The translations under genes and the position numbers were made by a program. The notes below the pieces were generated by a model, which saw nothing but the letters and a program-made list of their open reading frames with translations, did not search any database and had not been told where the DNA came from. Positions 1 through 8,722 of a stretch of 64,000 nucleotides of DNA are shown in pieces; the stretch's first letter is position 1, and each line of letters starts with the position of its first letter. The DNA lies in assembly GCF_001685025.1 (NCBI RefSeq), contig NZ_MAYU01000012.1:372001-436000 (forward strand), given 5' to 3'. This DNA is from Bacillus sp. FJAT-27225 (GTDB taxonomy: Bacteria > Bacillota > Bacilli > Bacillales > Cytobacillaceae).

Positions 1-99
1 TTTGTCAGACTGGGCTTTTGACTCCTCAGTTGAGTTCGAACAAGCCGCCAAGATCCCTAATGCCAGAGTGGCTAACCCTATCAAAAACAGACGTTTCAT
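1..99 (-). CDS. Lipoprotein, N-terminal fragment (cut by window edge)
   Basis: The reverse strand from 99 reads an ATG followed by a typical lipoprotein signal peptide: MKR, a hydrophobic core, then the lipobox LAAC with the lipidated Cys near residue 20. A Ser/Glu/Lys-rich linker follows and runs off the window edge. A GGGGG ribosome binding site lies just upstream. The mature protein is outside the window, so its function cannot be stated; a solute-binding protein or another surface lipoprotein is possible. Confidence 0.75.
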   Translation of the reverse strand, partial: MKRLFLIGLATLALGILAACSNSTEESKAQSDK

Positions 100-178
100 C
101 TAAATACCCCCTTATATAACTAGTAGTCTACCATATAATTACCACCATTTTCCTACAAAAGAGTTCTGCCAAACGAAT

Positions 179-223
179 GGGGGACGGTTCATGTCTGCCA
201 CCGGCAAACTAGAACCGTCCCCC
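179..223. repeat. GGGACGGTTC-type palindrome, best copy
   Basis: Two perfect 12-bp arms, GGGGGACGGTTC (179-190) and GAACCGTCCCCC (212-223), enclose a 21-bp loop that itself contains TGCC-acc-GGCA. This is the cleanest member of a family of short intergenic palindromes found across the window. It lies just downstream of the 232-573 gene and could act as a hairpin at that transcript's end, but it has no clear U-run. Confidence 0.8.
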
Positions 224-231
224 TATGCCAC

Positions 232-573
232 TTACCAGATTAATATCTCGTCATCAATGCGCAGCATGGCGGCTTCAACTCCAAGCTCATCAGCTGCTTG
301 CAACGGGATTTCAAGCATGTCGTCATTATCGAAAACGAGCTTAATCTTCCACTCCTCCATTTCGGACCTTCTCACTCGATGATTAATGAAAGAACACAAC
401 GAATCTCTATAGCCCGGAGTGTTGGAATCAAACTCCTGCCCACTGACCACCGAAAGCGGCATCGTATAGGCAGTAAGCATTCCGTTGGCCCGCTCCCCCT
501 CAAAATGTAGCTGTATATAATCACGTATGAAAATGACAGAACTAACCTCTGCTTTCTCCAAATCGCGTATCAT
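232..573 (-). CDS. Hypothetical 113-residue cytoplasmic protein
   Basis: A 113-residue acidic protein with no signal peptide and no membrane segment. The start is supported by a GGGGGG ribosome binding site. The C-terminal half has an alternating pattern (WKIKLVFDNDDMLEIPL) that suggests beta strands. It stands alone, with a repeat palindrome on each side. I do not recognise the family; a small beta-rich protein of immunity or regulator size is all that can be said. Confidence 0.65.
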   Translation of the reverse strand: MIRDLEKAEVSSVIFIRDYIQLHFEGERANGMLTAYTMPLSVVSGQEFDSNTPGYRDSLCSFINHRVRRSEMEEWKIKLVFDNDDMLEIPLQAADELGVEAAMLRIDDEILIW

Positions 574-677
574 AGCTGTTTCCCCCCACTAGGAATTTTT
601 TTCTATTCATCTATACTTTTCCCACCCTTTACCTTGATACTCTCTATAAAATTGAACACTTTGCGACAATGGAAATA

Positions 678-701
678 GGGACGGCTTTACCCTGCCGTCC
701 C
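678..701. repeat. Short GGGACGGC/GCCGTCCC palindrome
   Basis: Arms GGGACGGC (678-685) and GCCGTCCC (694-701) enclose an 8-base loop. This is a shortened relative of the palindrome at 179-223, lying between the 232-573 gene and the DUF1232 gene. Confidence 0.6.
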
Positions 702-738
702 CGTGGTTTGGACTAATATGGTTAATTCTATTTTCGAG

Positions 739-1173
739 TTAGGAGAATTTCCGTTTCAATGTATTCCAAACACCTGATCCTAGCATCCCATCAGCAATTT
801 CTAAAATTCTTTGAATAACATTAAGTACATCTTCGTCCCCTGCCCAATGACTTTTTACAAGGTCCGGATTTGTATCATTTATAATATTATTTAAAACATA
901 TGCGGCAATTGCAATATCATCAACATATCCAACAGGACCAGTAATCGCTTCAGGTATTACATCGATAGGAGAAACAAAATATGCTATGGCACCCGCAAGT
1001 TTTGCTTTATGCATAACCGAAACATTTTCATCAAGGGAGAGCTTGCATAATAGATGAAACAAGTCAGGAGCAAACAATACATATTCAGCAAACTTTTTAG
1101 TCTTACCGTTCTCGGAGCCAATCCAATCCCTTATTTTCATCCGTAAATCTTGGTAAAAATCCTCTTTTATCAT
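739..1173 (-). CDS. YkvA-like DUF1232 protein
   Basis: A 144-residue protein with the DUF1232 signature. A hydrophobic stretch AYFVSPIDVIPE (about residues 64-75) is followed by a glycine/proline turn and the Asp pair Y-V-D-D (83-86), then a second hydrophobic segment. Family members such as B. subtilis YkvA are small, probably membrane-associated proteins of unknown biochemical role. An AAGGGGTG ribosome binding site precedes the ATG. The gene lies 107 bp downstream of the STAND-like ATPase gene on the same strand, so co-transcription is possible but not shown. Confidence 0.8.
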   Translation of the reverse strand: MIKEDFYQDLRMKIRDWIGSENGKTKKFAEYVLFAPDLFHLLCKLSLDENVSVMHKAKLAGAIAYFVSPIDVIPEAITGPVGYVDDIAIAAYVLNNIINDTNPDLVKSHWAGDEDVLNVIQRILEIADGMLGSGVWNTLKRKFS

Positions 1174-1280
1174 TATTTATACACCCCTTAAATTTACATT
1201 TAATCATCTTTCTCTTCGGATATTAATTCTGATTAACAATCATAATAGAAAGCGAATAATTAAGAATAATACTAGGCATT

Positions 1281-4200
1281 TTACTTTTTCTTTAGAGTTT
1301 GTTCCAGGGTTAATATTTCTTGCTTGTAAGCCGTATACCACGGAATACCGCAATTATCGTCTTTACCACATTGAACAAACTTTGTATAGCCAGGATAGTT
1401 TTCATCAAAGTAGTCTGGATCCACTTGATCTTTTTCAGGCGGTCCAACTATTTGCCCATTAATAATATTTAAAGGAAACACCCAACACGCCTTAGGTTTA
1501 TATTTCCAAGGGTGTAAATCGTTCTCAACTGCAGCTATTTGCAATGAACATAAACCATTATCGTAAGCAAAGACACATCTAGTATTTTCAAAATGCTTTG
1601 GATATCCAGGGACGGTGTAGTGATGAGGACGAGTATTTGTTTTTCTTCCGGAAACTAAATTATTCCAATTCCCGTCTATAATATATTCCTTTGGTAAATG
1701 ATTAAAATAGGTTGGGAATTCTAAAATGAATTTTTTAATGTTTTCTTCTTCACCTTTATTAAGATAAACTCCATCATAACAGCAGGTAGCTCCACAATTC
1801 CCACTACATTTTTTAATTTTTGTGTTTATAGAGCTATAACGACTTTCTATGTTACTATTTACTTCTTTTATATAATCAACAATTGAATTAGCATATTTTG
1901 TTTTCCAATTACTATATTTTATTTTTGTGTTTTCATCTTTTACCAGTTTTAAATGCTTATCAATTGCTGTTATTAATAATAAAATATCTCCTTTTACCCC
2001 TTGGCAATCTAAAGTAATATTTAACAGTTCCTCAATCTTTTCAGTCAAAATTGCTTTATCATTATTTAATAATATTTCTATTGCAATAATCTGGGCATAT
2101 AAACCAGGCGTAAGTTGTGGATTAACATATTTTTTATAATCATCCAGATTGAACTTTCTATTAATCTTAAAGTTTATAATTACCGCAAAACATCTTGCCA
2201 ATGATGATAAATATTCATATCCACTTTGCTCACATTCAGCTATTAACTTGTTAAGTTTTTCAATATCACTTGAGTTTCCAAATTCTGATAAACACAATTC
2301 TCTCCAAATCCTACCATACAAAATATCCCAATTATGATTGATTTCTTTTGATAATAATATCCCTTCTTCATAAAAATTAAGAGCTTCTGAAATTCTTCCT
2401 TGGCAATAAAGAATATTTGCATAACAAATCGCTGCAATATTATGAGCATGTTTCCAATTGGTTTCCTTTGCTGAATTGTAAACATTTTGTATTTCTTCTT
2501 CAGCTTCTTTTAATTTTCCTATTGCCATTAAAGCATCTGCTAAATTAACACTTGATAACATACTGTTATATTTATCATTTAATAATCCATAACTTTCTTT
2601 TGCATTTCTACTACTGTGTACAACCCTTTCATTTAGATCAATGTTATGACATAGCAAAGAAATATTATGCTCAAAAGAAGATTTAATTTTTTCATTCCTC
2701 CTTAGAAAACTCTCAAACTTTCTTTCCATTTGATTTAAAAGATTTATTCCGATCAAATTTTCACCAGCATAAAAGTATGCTTTAACTAGTTGCTCGTAAC
2801 ATTGATAAGAAAAATAATCTGCAGGCCGATTTTTAGTTAGATTAACAGCTTCTATTGCAAGTTGGATAGCTTGCTTTGTATGTGAGCATCTTAATTTAAA
2901 ACGAGATTGATAGAGGAGTTTCTCAGGCTTTTTACTAATGGCCAAATCCTTTTCTTCGGAATACAGTCCAATATAATATTCTTCTTTCTTTATATTCCCC
3001 GAACCAAAGGAGGCTTCAATTAGTATTGAAATAATATACTCCTTTTCTCTTGGACTTATTGAATTATAATAGTTAATTATTAATTCCTCGCCTATATCAA
3101 AACATTTAGTAAATAATCCTTCTGTTAAATATATTTGCAGCAGCTCCATTCCTGCTTGGACATAATGGAGCAATGATTCTGTGTCATTGTTGGGATTTTG
3201 TTTTAATAAATGTCTAAGTTCTTCTAGAATTGATATTTGTTCATATGGCTCAAGAGTATGAATCTGTTCTGACTCAGATAATTCAATATAATAATCCAGG
3301 AGGATACTTTTTACAGTATCTGAATGAGGCATATCATCTAATAATTCTCTTGCAACCTCATAATATATTCTTCTTCTAAATTCTGCGACTTCTACAAAGT
3401 TAGGATGCTTCTCATTTTTAGTAATGTTTAGAGGGTTATCAATTCTTACAAATTGCTCCAAATCTACCATAAAGTCATCTTGAAATGTATGAATACATTT
3501 ATTAAGGAATGTTTTTGAAAATCGGATTCCTTGGGCACTTCCCCATGCTATTAAACAAGCTATTTCCTGTCCTATTTCTAATATTCTTTCTCTAACTAAT
3601 TCTTTTTTCTTAAACGATTTGAACTTTAAACGCTCAATTGGTACATTTAGTTCACCATTCTTAGTCAAATACCCGGGAGTACTTTTTATCCTTCTAATAA
3701 AATCCCATAATATTTCCAAATCACCGCTGCAATTTTTTGATAATATTTCTTTTGCAGGAAGGCTTATATTGGGAAGTTCTAAATTAATCACTTCAACCAT
3801 TTGTTTTGTGATTAATTTTTTTAGGGGTAGTATCTGAACAGAATCTGGATATTCAATAGAACTTTTAGTTAAAAAAGCCCCGAAAGAATGGGACGTACTA
3901 TTGACTTCATAAATAATCTTTTGCTCTTTAAGACTAGACTCCCAGCATGTTGCAATAATCAATAAAGGCCACTTTTCTTTTGTCCCTCTTTCAATTAGAT
4001 TCATTAAAAAGTCTAATGTTAAAGAATCTGCCCATTGGGCATCATCAATTACAAGTATTATTGGAAATCTTTTATTAGCAGCTTTTTGGTTAAAAATTGC
4101 ACTAAAAGTTTCAAAGGTCTGATCAACTAATGTATTATATTCTTGATTTATAATTAATTGTTGTCGGTCCACTTGTTTGCTTCCCTTATCTTGCCAAAAC

Positions 4201-4775
4201 ATAAATAAATTTTTAATAGAGTCATATGTACCAATACCTTTATCAATGGTTCCAACTATATCGCCTACTACTTGGGCAATAGAACCTAGCCCGGGAAAAG
4301 CGTAGTTTGCCACTAAAGTTAAACTACTTTTTAATGCTTGAACATTTTGTGCATTACGCTTTTTGTTCTCGAAAATGGCACCTAAATGAAGTCTTATTTG
4401 TTTCCTAATTTGGCTTAAAGCCGTATTTTCAAAATTGCTATTTCTTTCATCTTTGTTATGGCACCTAATAGCGAGCCATAACCAAGGAAGCTCAGAAATT
4501 CTACCATCCACTAAAGTTTGAAACTCAGGTACTATTGACATCGTATGTTTTGTATCCTCAAGATTGTCTGGCCAATATTGAGATGCATCTTCTTTTATTG
4601 ATAAAATGTGATAAAACTCCTGAATTAATCTGGTTTTACCTACACCAGTATCTGCCTCAATCAAGAGCATTTTGGTATTCCCTTTTTTAATAGATTCAAA
4701 AGCATCACTTAAATCATTTAACTCTTTGTCTCTTCCTATAAAATCATTCATATTAGACTGAAATTTTATATTCAT
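1281..4775 (-). CDS. STAND-like ATPase with TPR region and C-terminal cysteine-cluster domain
   Basis: A 1164-residue multidomain protein. Residues about 10-350 form an AAA_16/STAND-type NTPase: an N-terminal FIGRDKEL motif, Walker A DTGVGKT (42-48) and Walker B ILVIDDAQWAD near 240-250. The middle (about 450-950) is helical and TPR-like; the clearest repeats are around 730-830. From about residue 985 the protein carries a cysteine-rich domain: C-x3-C-x3-CC, then RCVF...GLCSLQ, ACWVFPL and QCGKDDNC. This pattern resembles YkgJ/DUF3109-type metal-binding domains. STAND proteins are usually sensors that oligomerise when a ligand binds the repeats; here the C-terminal domain could be the output. 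A consensus AGGAGG fixes the start. The gene is visibly AT-rich compared with later regions, and a GNAT gene is divergent. Fusion and transfer are inferences; the domain motifs are seen. Confidence 0.85.
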   Translation of the reverse strand: MNIKFQSNMNDFIGRDKELNDLSDAFESIKKGNTKMLLIEADTGVGKTRLIQEFYHILSIKEDASQYWPDNLEDTKHTMSIVPEFQTLVDGRISELPWLWLAIRCHNKDERNSNFENTALSQIRKQIRLHLGAIFENKKRNAQNVQALKSSLTLVANYAFPGLGSIAQVVGDIVGTIDKGIGTYDSIKNLFMFWQDKGSKQVDRQQLIINQEYNTLVDQTFETFSAIFNQKAANKRFPIILVIDDAQWADSLTLDFLMNLIERGTKEKWPLLIIATCWESSLKEQKIIYEVNSTSHSFGAFLTKSSIEYPDSVQILPLKKLITKQMVEVINLELPNISLPAKEILSKNCSGDLEILWDFIRRIKSTPGYLTKNGELNVPIERLKFKSFKKKELVRERILEIGQEIACLIAWGSAQGIRFSKTFLNKCIHTFQDDFMVDLEQFVRIDNPLNITKNEKHPNFVEVAEFRRRIYYEVARELLDDMPHSDTVKSILLDYYIELSESEQIHTLEPYEQISILEELRHLLKQNPNNDTESLLHYVQAGMELLQIYLTEGLFTKCFDIGEELIINYYNSISPREKEYIISILIEASFGSGNIKKEEYYIGLYSEEKDLAISKKPEKLLYQSRFKLRCSHTKQAIQLAIEAVNLTKNRPADYFSYQCYEQLVKAYFYAGENLIGINLLNQMERKFESFLRRNEKIKSSFEHNISLLCHNIDLNERVVHSSRNAKESYGLLNDKYNSMLSSVNLADALMAIGKLKEAEEEIQNVYNSAKETNWKHAHNIAAICYANILYCQGRISEALNFYEEGILLSKEINHNWDILYGRIWRELCLSEFGNSSDIEKLNKLIAECEQSGYEYLSSLARCFAVIINFKINRKFNLDDYKKYVNPQLTPGLYAQIIAIEILLNNDKAILTEKIEELLNITLDCQGVKGDILLLITAIDKHLKLVKDENTKIKYSNWKTKYANSIVDYIKEVNSNIESRYSSINTKIKKCSGNCGATCCYDGVYLNKGEEENIKKFILEFPTYFNHLPKEYIIDGNWNNLVSGRKTNTRPHHYTVPGYPKHFENTRCVFAYDNGLCSLQIAAVENDLHPWKYKPKACWVFPLNIINGQIVGPPEKDQVDPDYFDENYPGYTKFVQCGKDDNCGIPWYTAYKQEILTLEQTLKKK

Positions 4776-4807
4776 TTTTCCTCCTGAAATTAACAGAATA
4801 TACCAAT

Positions 4808-4836
4808 ATTATAGTGCAAAAGAAGGGTTTGAACAA
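4808..4836 (-). promoter_or_regulatory. Putative sigma-A promoter of the STAND-like gene
   Basis: On the reverse strand TTGTTC (4836-4831), a 17-base spacer and TATAAT (4813-4808) form a good housekeeping promoter in the 64-bp gap between the divergent STAND and GNAT genes. The predicted transcript starts near 4801. Its -35 region lies close to the GNAT ribosome binding site, so the two transcription units probably interfere with each other. Confidence 0.5.
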
Positions 4837-4839
4837 TAA

Positions 4840-5394
4840 ATGATTGATATTAAATATAGAATTATTAATGAAAATGATGTCTCTCAAATTGCTACTTTAT
4901 TGAACAATTACTTATCATTTGGGAATGCAAATGAAAGAAATTTAATTAAATTATGTAATTCGAGATATACACTTTGTGCAGAGATAAACCAAAAAGTTAT
5001 TGGATACATATCTTCAAAAGAGGTAATTAATATAGAGGAGGATTTAAATTATAACCGTAAATTCATTGATGCTTTTAATATGGCTAGAATGAACTCAAAA
5101 AAAGAAGCAATTTATATTACACATATGGTGGTTGATCCAATCTTTAGAAAAAAAGGGATTGGAAATAAATTATTGAAGTTTATTTTGAGAGAGGGACATG
5201 ATAAACAATTTGTAGCAGTTGGATGGGTTACTCCAAATGGTTGGAATGCCAAAACAATTTTCCTGGATAATGGATTTGAAATAATATCCAAAGAGGAAAG
5301 ATTTTGGTATTCTACGGAAAATGTTATTACAGCATATTGTCCTTATTGTGGAGAAGTTTGTACCTGCTCAGCAGTTTTAAGTTTTAAAGGATAG
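4840..5394 (+). CDS. GNAT-family N-acetyltransferase with C-terminal cysteine motif
   Basis: A 184-residue GNAT acetyltransferase. The acetyl-CoA binding region is seen as ITHMVVDPIFRKKGIGNKLL (about 104-123), followed by the alpha4/beta7 portion around GWVTPNGWNAKTIF. Unusually, the last 20 residues hold four closely spaced cysteines (CPYCGEVCTC), probably a small zinc knuckle. The substrate is unknown. A GAAGGG ribosome binding site precedes the ATG. The gene is divergent from the STAND-like gene and shares its AT-rich composition, which suggests the two arrived together; this is inference. Confidence 0.85.
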   Translation: MIDIKYRIINENDVSQIATLLNNYLSFGNANERNLIKLCNSRYTLCAEINQKVIGYISSKEVINIEEDLNYNRKFIDAFNMARMNSKKEAIYITHMVVDPIFRKKGIGNKLLKFILREGHDKQFVAVGWVTPNGWNAKTIFLDNGFEIISKEERFWYSTENVITAYCPYCGEVCTCSAVLSFKG

Positions 5395-5608
5395 CTTCAG
5401 GTATGGCCACGCTTATTGACCTACTGTTTTTATCGTTAATCCATTAGGCTTGCCTCAGGGTATAAATGCTGTCAATAGACTAAATAAAATTAATGTTCAC
5501 CTCTCTTTGAAGATGTAAATACTGTTATTAGGAAACGGCATAAAATACAAAAAATTTTATCGCGAATTAAAGATGAATATTTCAAAAAAGCAAAAAACAC
5601 TAAACCAC

Positions 5609-5653
5609 GGAAGGTTCTAGTTTATTAAGAAGCACAAACCAGAACCCTCCCCC
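5609..5653. repeat. Decayed GGGACGGTTC-type palindrome
   Basis: GGAAGGTTCTAGTTT on the left and AAACCAGAACCCTCCCC on the right form an imperfect inverted repeat. It is a mutated copy of the family at 179-223 and lies just downstream of the lipoprotein gene at 5679-6446. Confidence 0.55.
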
Positions 5654-5678
5654 TATTGATGCCCGGCTCTTCTTATCT

Positions 5679-6446
5679 TTAATTCCCCAATTCCATCTCA
5701 ATGACATGATCCTTGACCTCTGCCGGAATGGAGAAATCTTTGACGCCGTTAATATTTTTGTAGTCTGCGTCTGCTTTTATGCTGATTAGTGTTGTCTCGC
5801 CGTTAACGTTGACTTCCAGGTCGGCCTCGGTCAGTACGTTTTTCAAGTTATAGTCTTTATCGATTTTGTAGGAATAATTGAAACTGTTGATCTTTAACAG
5901 CTCGATGGATTGATTTTTCATTTCCTCCGTCAGCACGCTCGTGACAAGTTCCTTTTCTTGGTCTGAGGAGTTTTCGTCTAGCTTGACATCCAGGACATAG
6001 CCGTCGTCTATTTGTTTAAATGAAAACAGCTCACTGAACTCTTTTATTTTGTCCAGGTCTTTCTGGATTGAATCTCCATTGGCCATTTCCTCAAACTCCG
6101 GGATGCTGCCGGTCGGGGCTTTGATCCAGCCTTCTTCCGCAGGCATCATCATATAGGTTGATTCCCTATCTATATATAATTCGATTTCCCCTTCGATCGT
6201 ACTCATTTTCATATGCGTTAAAAAAGGTTCTTTCTTGTAAACCAATGCAATATCCATCGTTGAACTGATGTCCTGTCCATTGGAGCTGATCTTTAATTCC
6301 GTCTTCATATCCGTTTCAAAACTGTCCATTGATTTGTTGAGTGCCCCCGAAATGACATCCTCCTTGGTCACCTTTGTACTCGTACCACATCCGCTAATGA
6401 TAAGCATAAGAATCAAACTTGCTATCACAACCGTAATCTTTTTCAT
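5679..6446 (-). CDS. DUF6612-like lipoprotein
   Basis: A 255-residue secreted lipoprotein: short basic N-terminus, hydrophobic core and lipobox IISGC with Cys20. The mature part alternates charged beta-strand segments, including a central MMMPAEEGWIKAP stretch, and resembles the LppX/DUF6612-like lipoproteins common in Bacillaceae. Such proteins may bind a hydrophobic ligand or act at the envelope, but no activity is established. A perfect AAGGAGGAG ribosome binding site fixes the start. It is monocistronic as far as can be seen. Confidence 0.75.
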   Translation of the reverse strand: MKKITVVIASLILMLIISGCGTSTKVTKEDVISGALNKSMDSFETDMKTELKISSNGQDISSTMDIALVYKKEPFLTHMKMSTIEGEIELYIDRESTYMMMPAEEGWIKAPTGSIPEFEEMANGDSIQKDLDKIKEFSELFSFKQIDDGYVLDVKLDENSSDQEKELVTSVLTEEMKNQSIELLKINSFNYSYKIDKDYNLKNVLTEADLEVNVNGETTLISIKADADYKNINGVKDFSIPAEVKDHVIEMELGN

Positions 6447-6849
6447 TTTCTCCTCCTTGACTATGCCTTGGCTTCATCTTACCAGTTAATGGATATAGTG
6501 AATGTCGAACCTTGTCACATTTATTTAAAAAGAAGAGATAAATAACTTCATACTTCTCTTTTGGCCAATGTAGACTAGAACCGCCACTATTTACAATCTA
6601 ACGAACAAAAATTCTTTATAACATACGAAAAACTGAGGAAAAAGGAGGAAAAACGATATTTAGAGCAAAAATCGTTCTTTATTGCGGAAATTTGATTGTT
6701 TTAGGAATTTTTCAATAGAGATATTTAGTACTATACTTAAAACGTAGTGTTCACTATAAAGAACAATACATTTACATCTATCTACTCGCATGAATATCGC
6801 CCCTGCTTTTATATGTAAACACTGATATAGGAAGGGAGAACGAATTAAA
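6447..6849 (+). promoter_or_regulatory. Upstream region of the matrix operon with SinR-like half-sites
   Basis: This 400-bp AT-rich stretch separates the lipoprotein from the tapA-like gene and contains no convincing gene. GTTCTTT occurs at 6674-6680, and an inverted pair GTTC-N8-GAAC at 6749-6764 includes AAAGAAC on the other strand. These match the GTTCTYT box that SinR recognises upstream of the B. subtilis tapA operon. No SinR gene is in the window, so the regulatory assignment is only suggestive. Confidence 0.3.
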
Positions 6850-7377
6850 TTGAATAGATTAAGACAATTTAAAAAGGAACACAAAAACCTTCTTCTTATC
6901 TGGAGTTTTACTCTTGCATGGTTATTCCTAATGTTTACAGCTTCTAACTTAACTTCAACAACAACTGCACTTTTTACTAGCCAGGCAAAGTTTGAAACTA
7001 GCATTATAGTAGATCCCTCGTTTGATCAAAGTACATTATCATTTATAGACGCTGGTTATGATAAAAAGGAAATTTTTGCGTATCTCCAAAATACCGGTCC
7101 GGGAGATATGGCCACAAACTCAACATATTACGTTTATTATAGTTCAACTGGAAATCCCGTTGATCCTCATGGAAAAATTGGTGAACTCGTTTTTTCTGAA
7201 GGAATAATCCCAAAAATGGCAGCAAACGGGGAAGCGATAAAGCTTACTTATTCGCCAAGAAAAAAAGGATTCTATATGTTCGTTGCTTTTCAAAATCATG
7301 AACTGCCTAACGAAAAAGAAGTAATGATAAACGGAATACCAGCAGCTATTAGCAAGAAAATTAATGTTAATCAATAA
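6850..7377 (+). CDS. TapA-like matrix protein, first gene of tapA-sipW-tasA-type operon
   Basis: A 175-residue exported protein. An N-terminal basic segment is followed by one hydrophobic stretch (about residues 14-32) and then TTALFTSQAKFETSI, which resembles the region after the signal in B. subtilis TapA. The start is TTG, with GGGAG about 11 bases upstream. TapA helps anchor and assemble TasA fibres. The first-gene position before a SipW-type peptidase and a TasA-type protein supports this role; sequence similarity elsewhere looks weak, so the name is given as a resemblance. Confidence 0.65.
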   Translation: MNRLRQFKKEHKNLLLIWSFTLAWLFLMFTASNLTSTTTALFTSQAKFETSIIVDPSFDQSTLSFIDAGYDKKEIFAYLQNTGPGDMATNSTYYVYYSSTGNPVDPHGKIGELVFSEGIIPKMAANGEAIKLTYSPRKKGFYMFVAFQNHELPNEKEVMINGIPAAISKKINVNQ

Positions 7378-7406
7378 AGTGAATGTCAAAACAGGGTGGG
7401 GATAAA

Positions 7407-7970
7407 ATGAAGGCTTTTAAAAAATGGACAGGCAGAATTACATCAATCATTATTTATGGTTTGTTAATTTTCATGGTAATGACAGTGATATCAACAAAAA
7501 TAAGTAGTGGCACCCCTAAAATCTTCGGCTATGAAATTATGACTGTCTTATCGGGGTCAATGGAACCTGGCATTAAAACGGGGGCAATTATTGCAGTAAA
7601 GCCGGATTTCGATCGTTCAACGCTCAAAAAAGGACAAATAATCACCTTCAAAGCAGCAGATAATCCTAACACATTGATTACTCATAGAATTATTGAAGTA
7701 AAAAAAGAAAATCAATCTATCCAGTATATTACAAAAGGCGACAACAACGACACAAAAGACCGCTCCCCTGTATCGGCAAAAAATGTTGTTGGGGTATATA
7801 GCGGCTTCACCCTTCCTTTTGTCGGAAAGTTGCTCGCTTTTATTCAATCAGACAATGGGGCAATTTTTCTCATGATTATTCCAGGAGTACTAATGATTCT
7901 ATGGTCTGTCATTAGCTTATGGAAGGCGATTTCAAAAGTAGATTCAAAAGAGGCAAAACCAGCTGGCTGA
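7407..7970 (+). CDS. sipW: SipW-type (ER-like) signal peptidase I
   Basis: A membrane serine protease of the archaeal/ER type, 187 residues. There is an N-terminal transmembrane segment (12-30), the box VLSGSMEPG with catalytic Ser51, then THRI with His93 replacing the usual Lys, and KGDNND with acidic residues 112 and 115, and a C-terminal transmembrane segment near 152-172. In B. subtilis, SipW processes TapA and TasA. I chose the ATG at 7407 because GGGTGGGG lies just upstream; an in-frame ATG at 7383 lacks a ribosome binding site. It lies between the TapA-like and TasA-like genes. Confidence 0.9.
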   Translation: MKAFKKWTGRITSIIIYGLLIFMVMTVISTKISSGTPKIFGYEIMTVLSGSMEPGIKTGAIIAVKPDFDRSTLKKGQIITFKAADNPNTLITHRIIEVKKENQSIQYITKGDNNDTKDRSPVSAKNVVGVYSGFTLPFVGKLLAFIQSDNGAIFLMIIPGVLMILWSVISLWKAISKVDSKEAKPAG

Positions 7971-8021
7971 ATCTCCTAAAACGGAGTTCACATACTAGGT
8001 TAGAAAAGGGAGGCAAGGGAA

Positions 8022-8585
8022 ATGAGTTTAAAAAGGAAAGTAGGAGCGGCTTTACTAACAACAGCGATGGGGGCAGCTTTAATAAGTGCAGGAACCTTTG
8101 CATTGTGGACTGGCGAAGCGCCTTACGAAGGAAGTAATTTCAAACCAGGTAAATTAGAAATTAATCCTGCAGACGGAGGAGGAGCAGCTTTTAAACAAGC
8201 TATCCACATGGAAAATTTAGCACCAGGAGATTCTGAAACTGTTCAACTTGAGGTCAAAAATGATGGAAACCTGAATGCCTGGGTTACATTTGATCAGGAA
8301 CAATCCAATGCAAGTATCCAAGGTGATTTATTTACGGCTTTCGAAGGCAATAACACACCTTTAAAAATCACCTATGATTCTGCAGTAAAACTAATAAAGC
8401 CCGGTGAGACTGCAACATTAAATGTAACCTATACCTTCCCTAGAAATGCACCCAACCATTATCAACGAGCAGAGTATGGCTACATCGATATATTTGTCAA
8501 AGCGGTACAATCACGGAATAATGGCGACGCAAATGATAATGGTATAATTGATCCTGGAGATGCAGTTCAACATTGGAACGACTAG
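8022..8585 (+). CDS. TasA/CalY-family fibre protein with C-terminal EF-hand-like loop
   Basis: A 187-residue secreted protein of the TasA/camelysin family. The signal peptide ends near GTFALW, followed by a beta-rich domain with NLAPGDSETVQLEVKNDGNL and a KPGETATLNVTY strand pair. Such proteins form extracellular amyloid-like or donor-strand fibres in biofilm and are processed by SipW. An unusual feature is DANDNGIIDPGD at 169-180, a textbook dockerin/EF-hand calcium loop (acidic or Asn at 1, 3, 5, 9, 12; Gly at 6; Ile at 8) near the C-terminus. GGGAGG precedes the ATG, and a strong terminator follows. Confidence 0.85.
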   Translation: MSLKRKVGAALLTTAMGAALISAGTFALWTGEAPYEGSNFKPGKLEINPADGGGAAFKQAIHMENLAPGDSETVQLEVKNDGNLNAWVTFDQEQSNASIQGDLFTAFEGNNTPLKITYDSAVKLIKPGETATLNVTYTFPRNAPNHYQRAEYGYIDIFVKAVQSRNNGDANDNGIIDPGDAVQHWND

Positions 8586-8599
8586 ATAAAGAAACAAAC

Positions 8600-8642
8600 G
8601 CCTGTGCGTCCGCCTAAAAGCAGACGCACAGGCACTTTTTTA
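8600..8642 (+). terminator. Intrinsic terminator of the matrix operon
   Basis: A perfect 11-bp stem, GCCTGTGCGTC (8600-8610) with GACGCACAGGC (8623-8633), is followed by ACTTTTTTA. It closes the tapA-sipW-tasA-like operon. Confidence 0.9.
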
Positions 8643-8722
8643 CCGATAACACACATTGCAACACATCTCGAAATTTTCCAGGAAACCCATTGATACAAAC
8701 TAACGACCCGAGCTTCTCTGTG

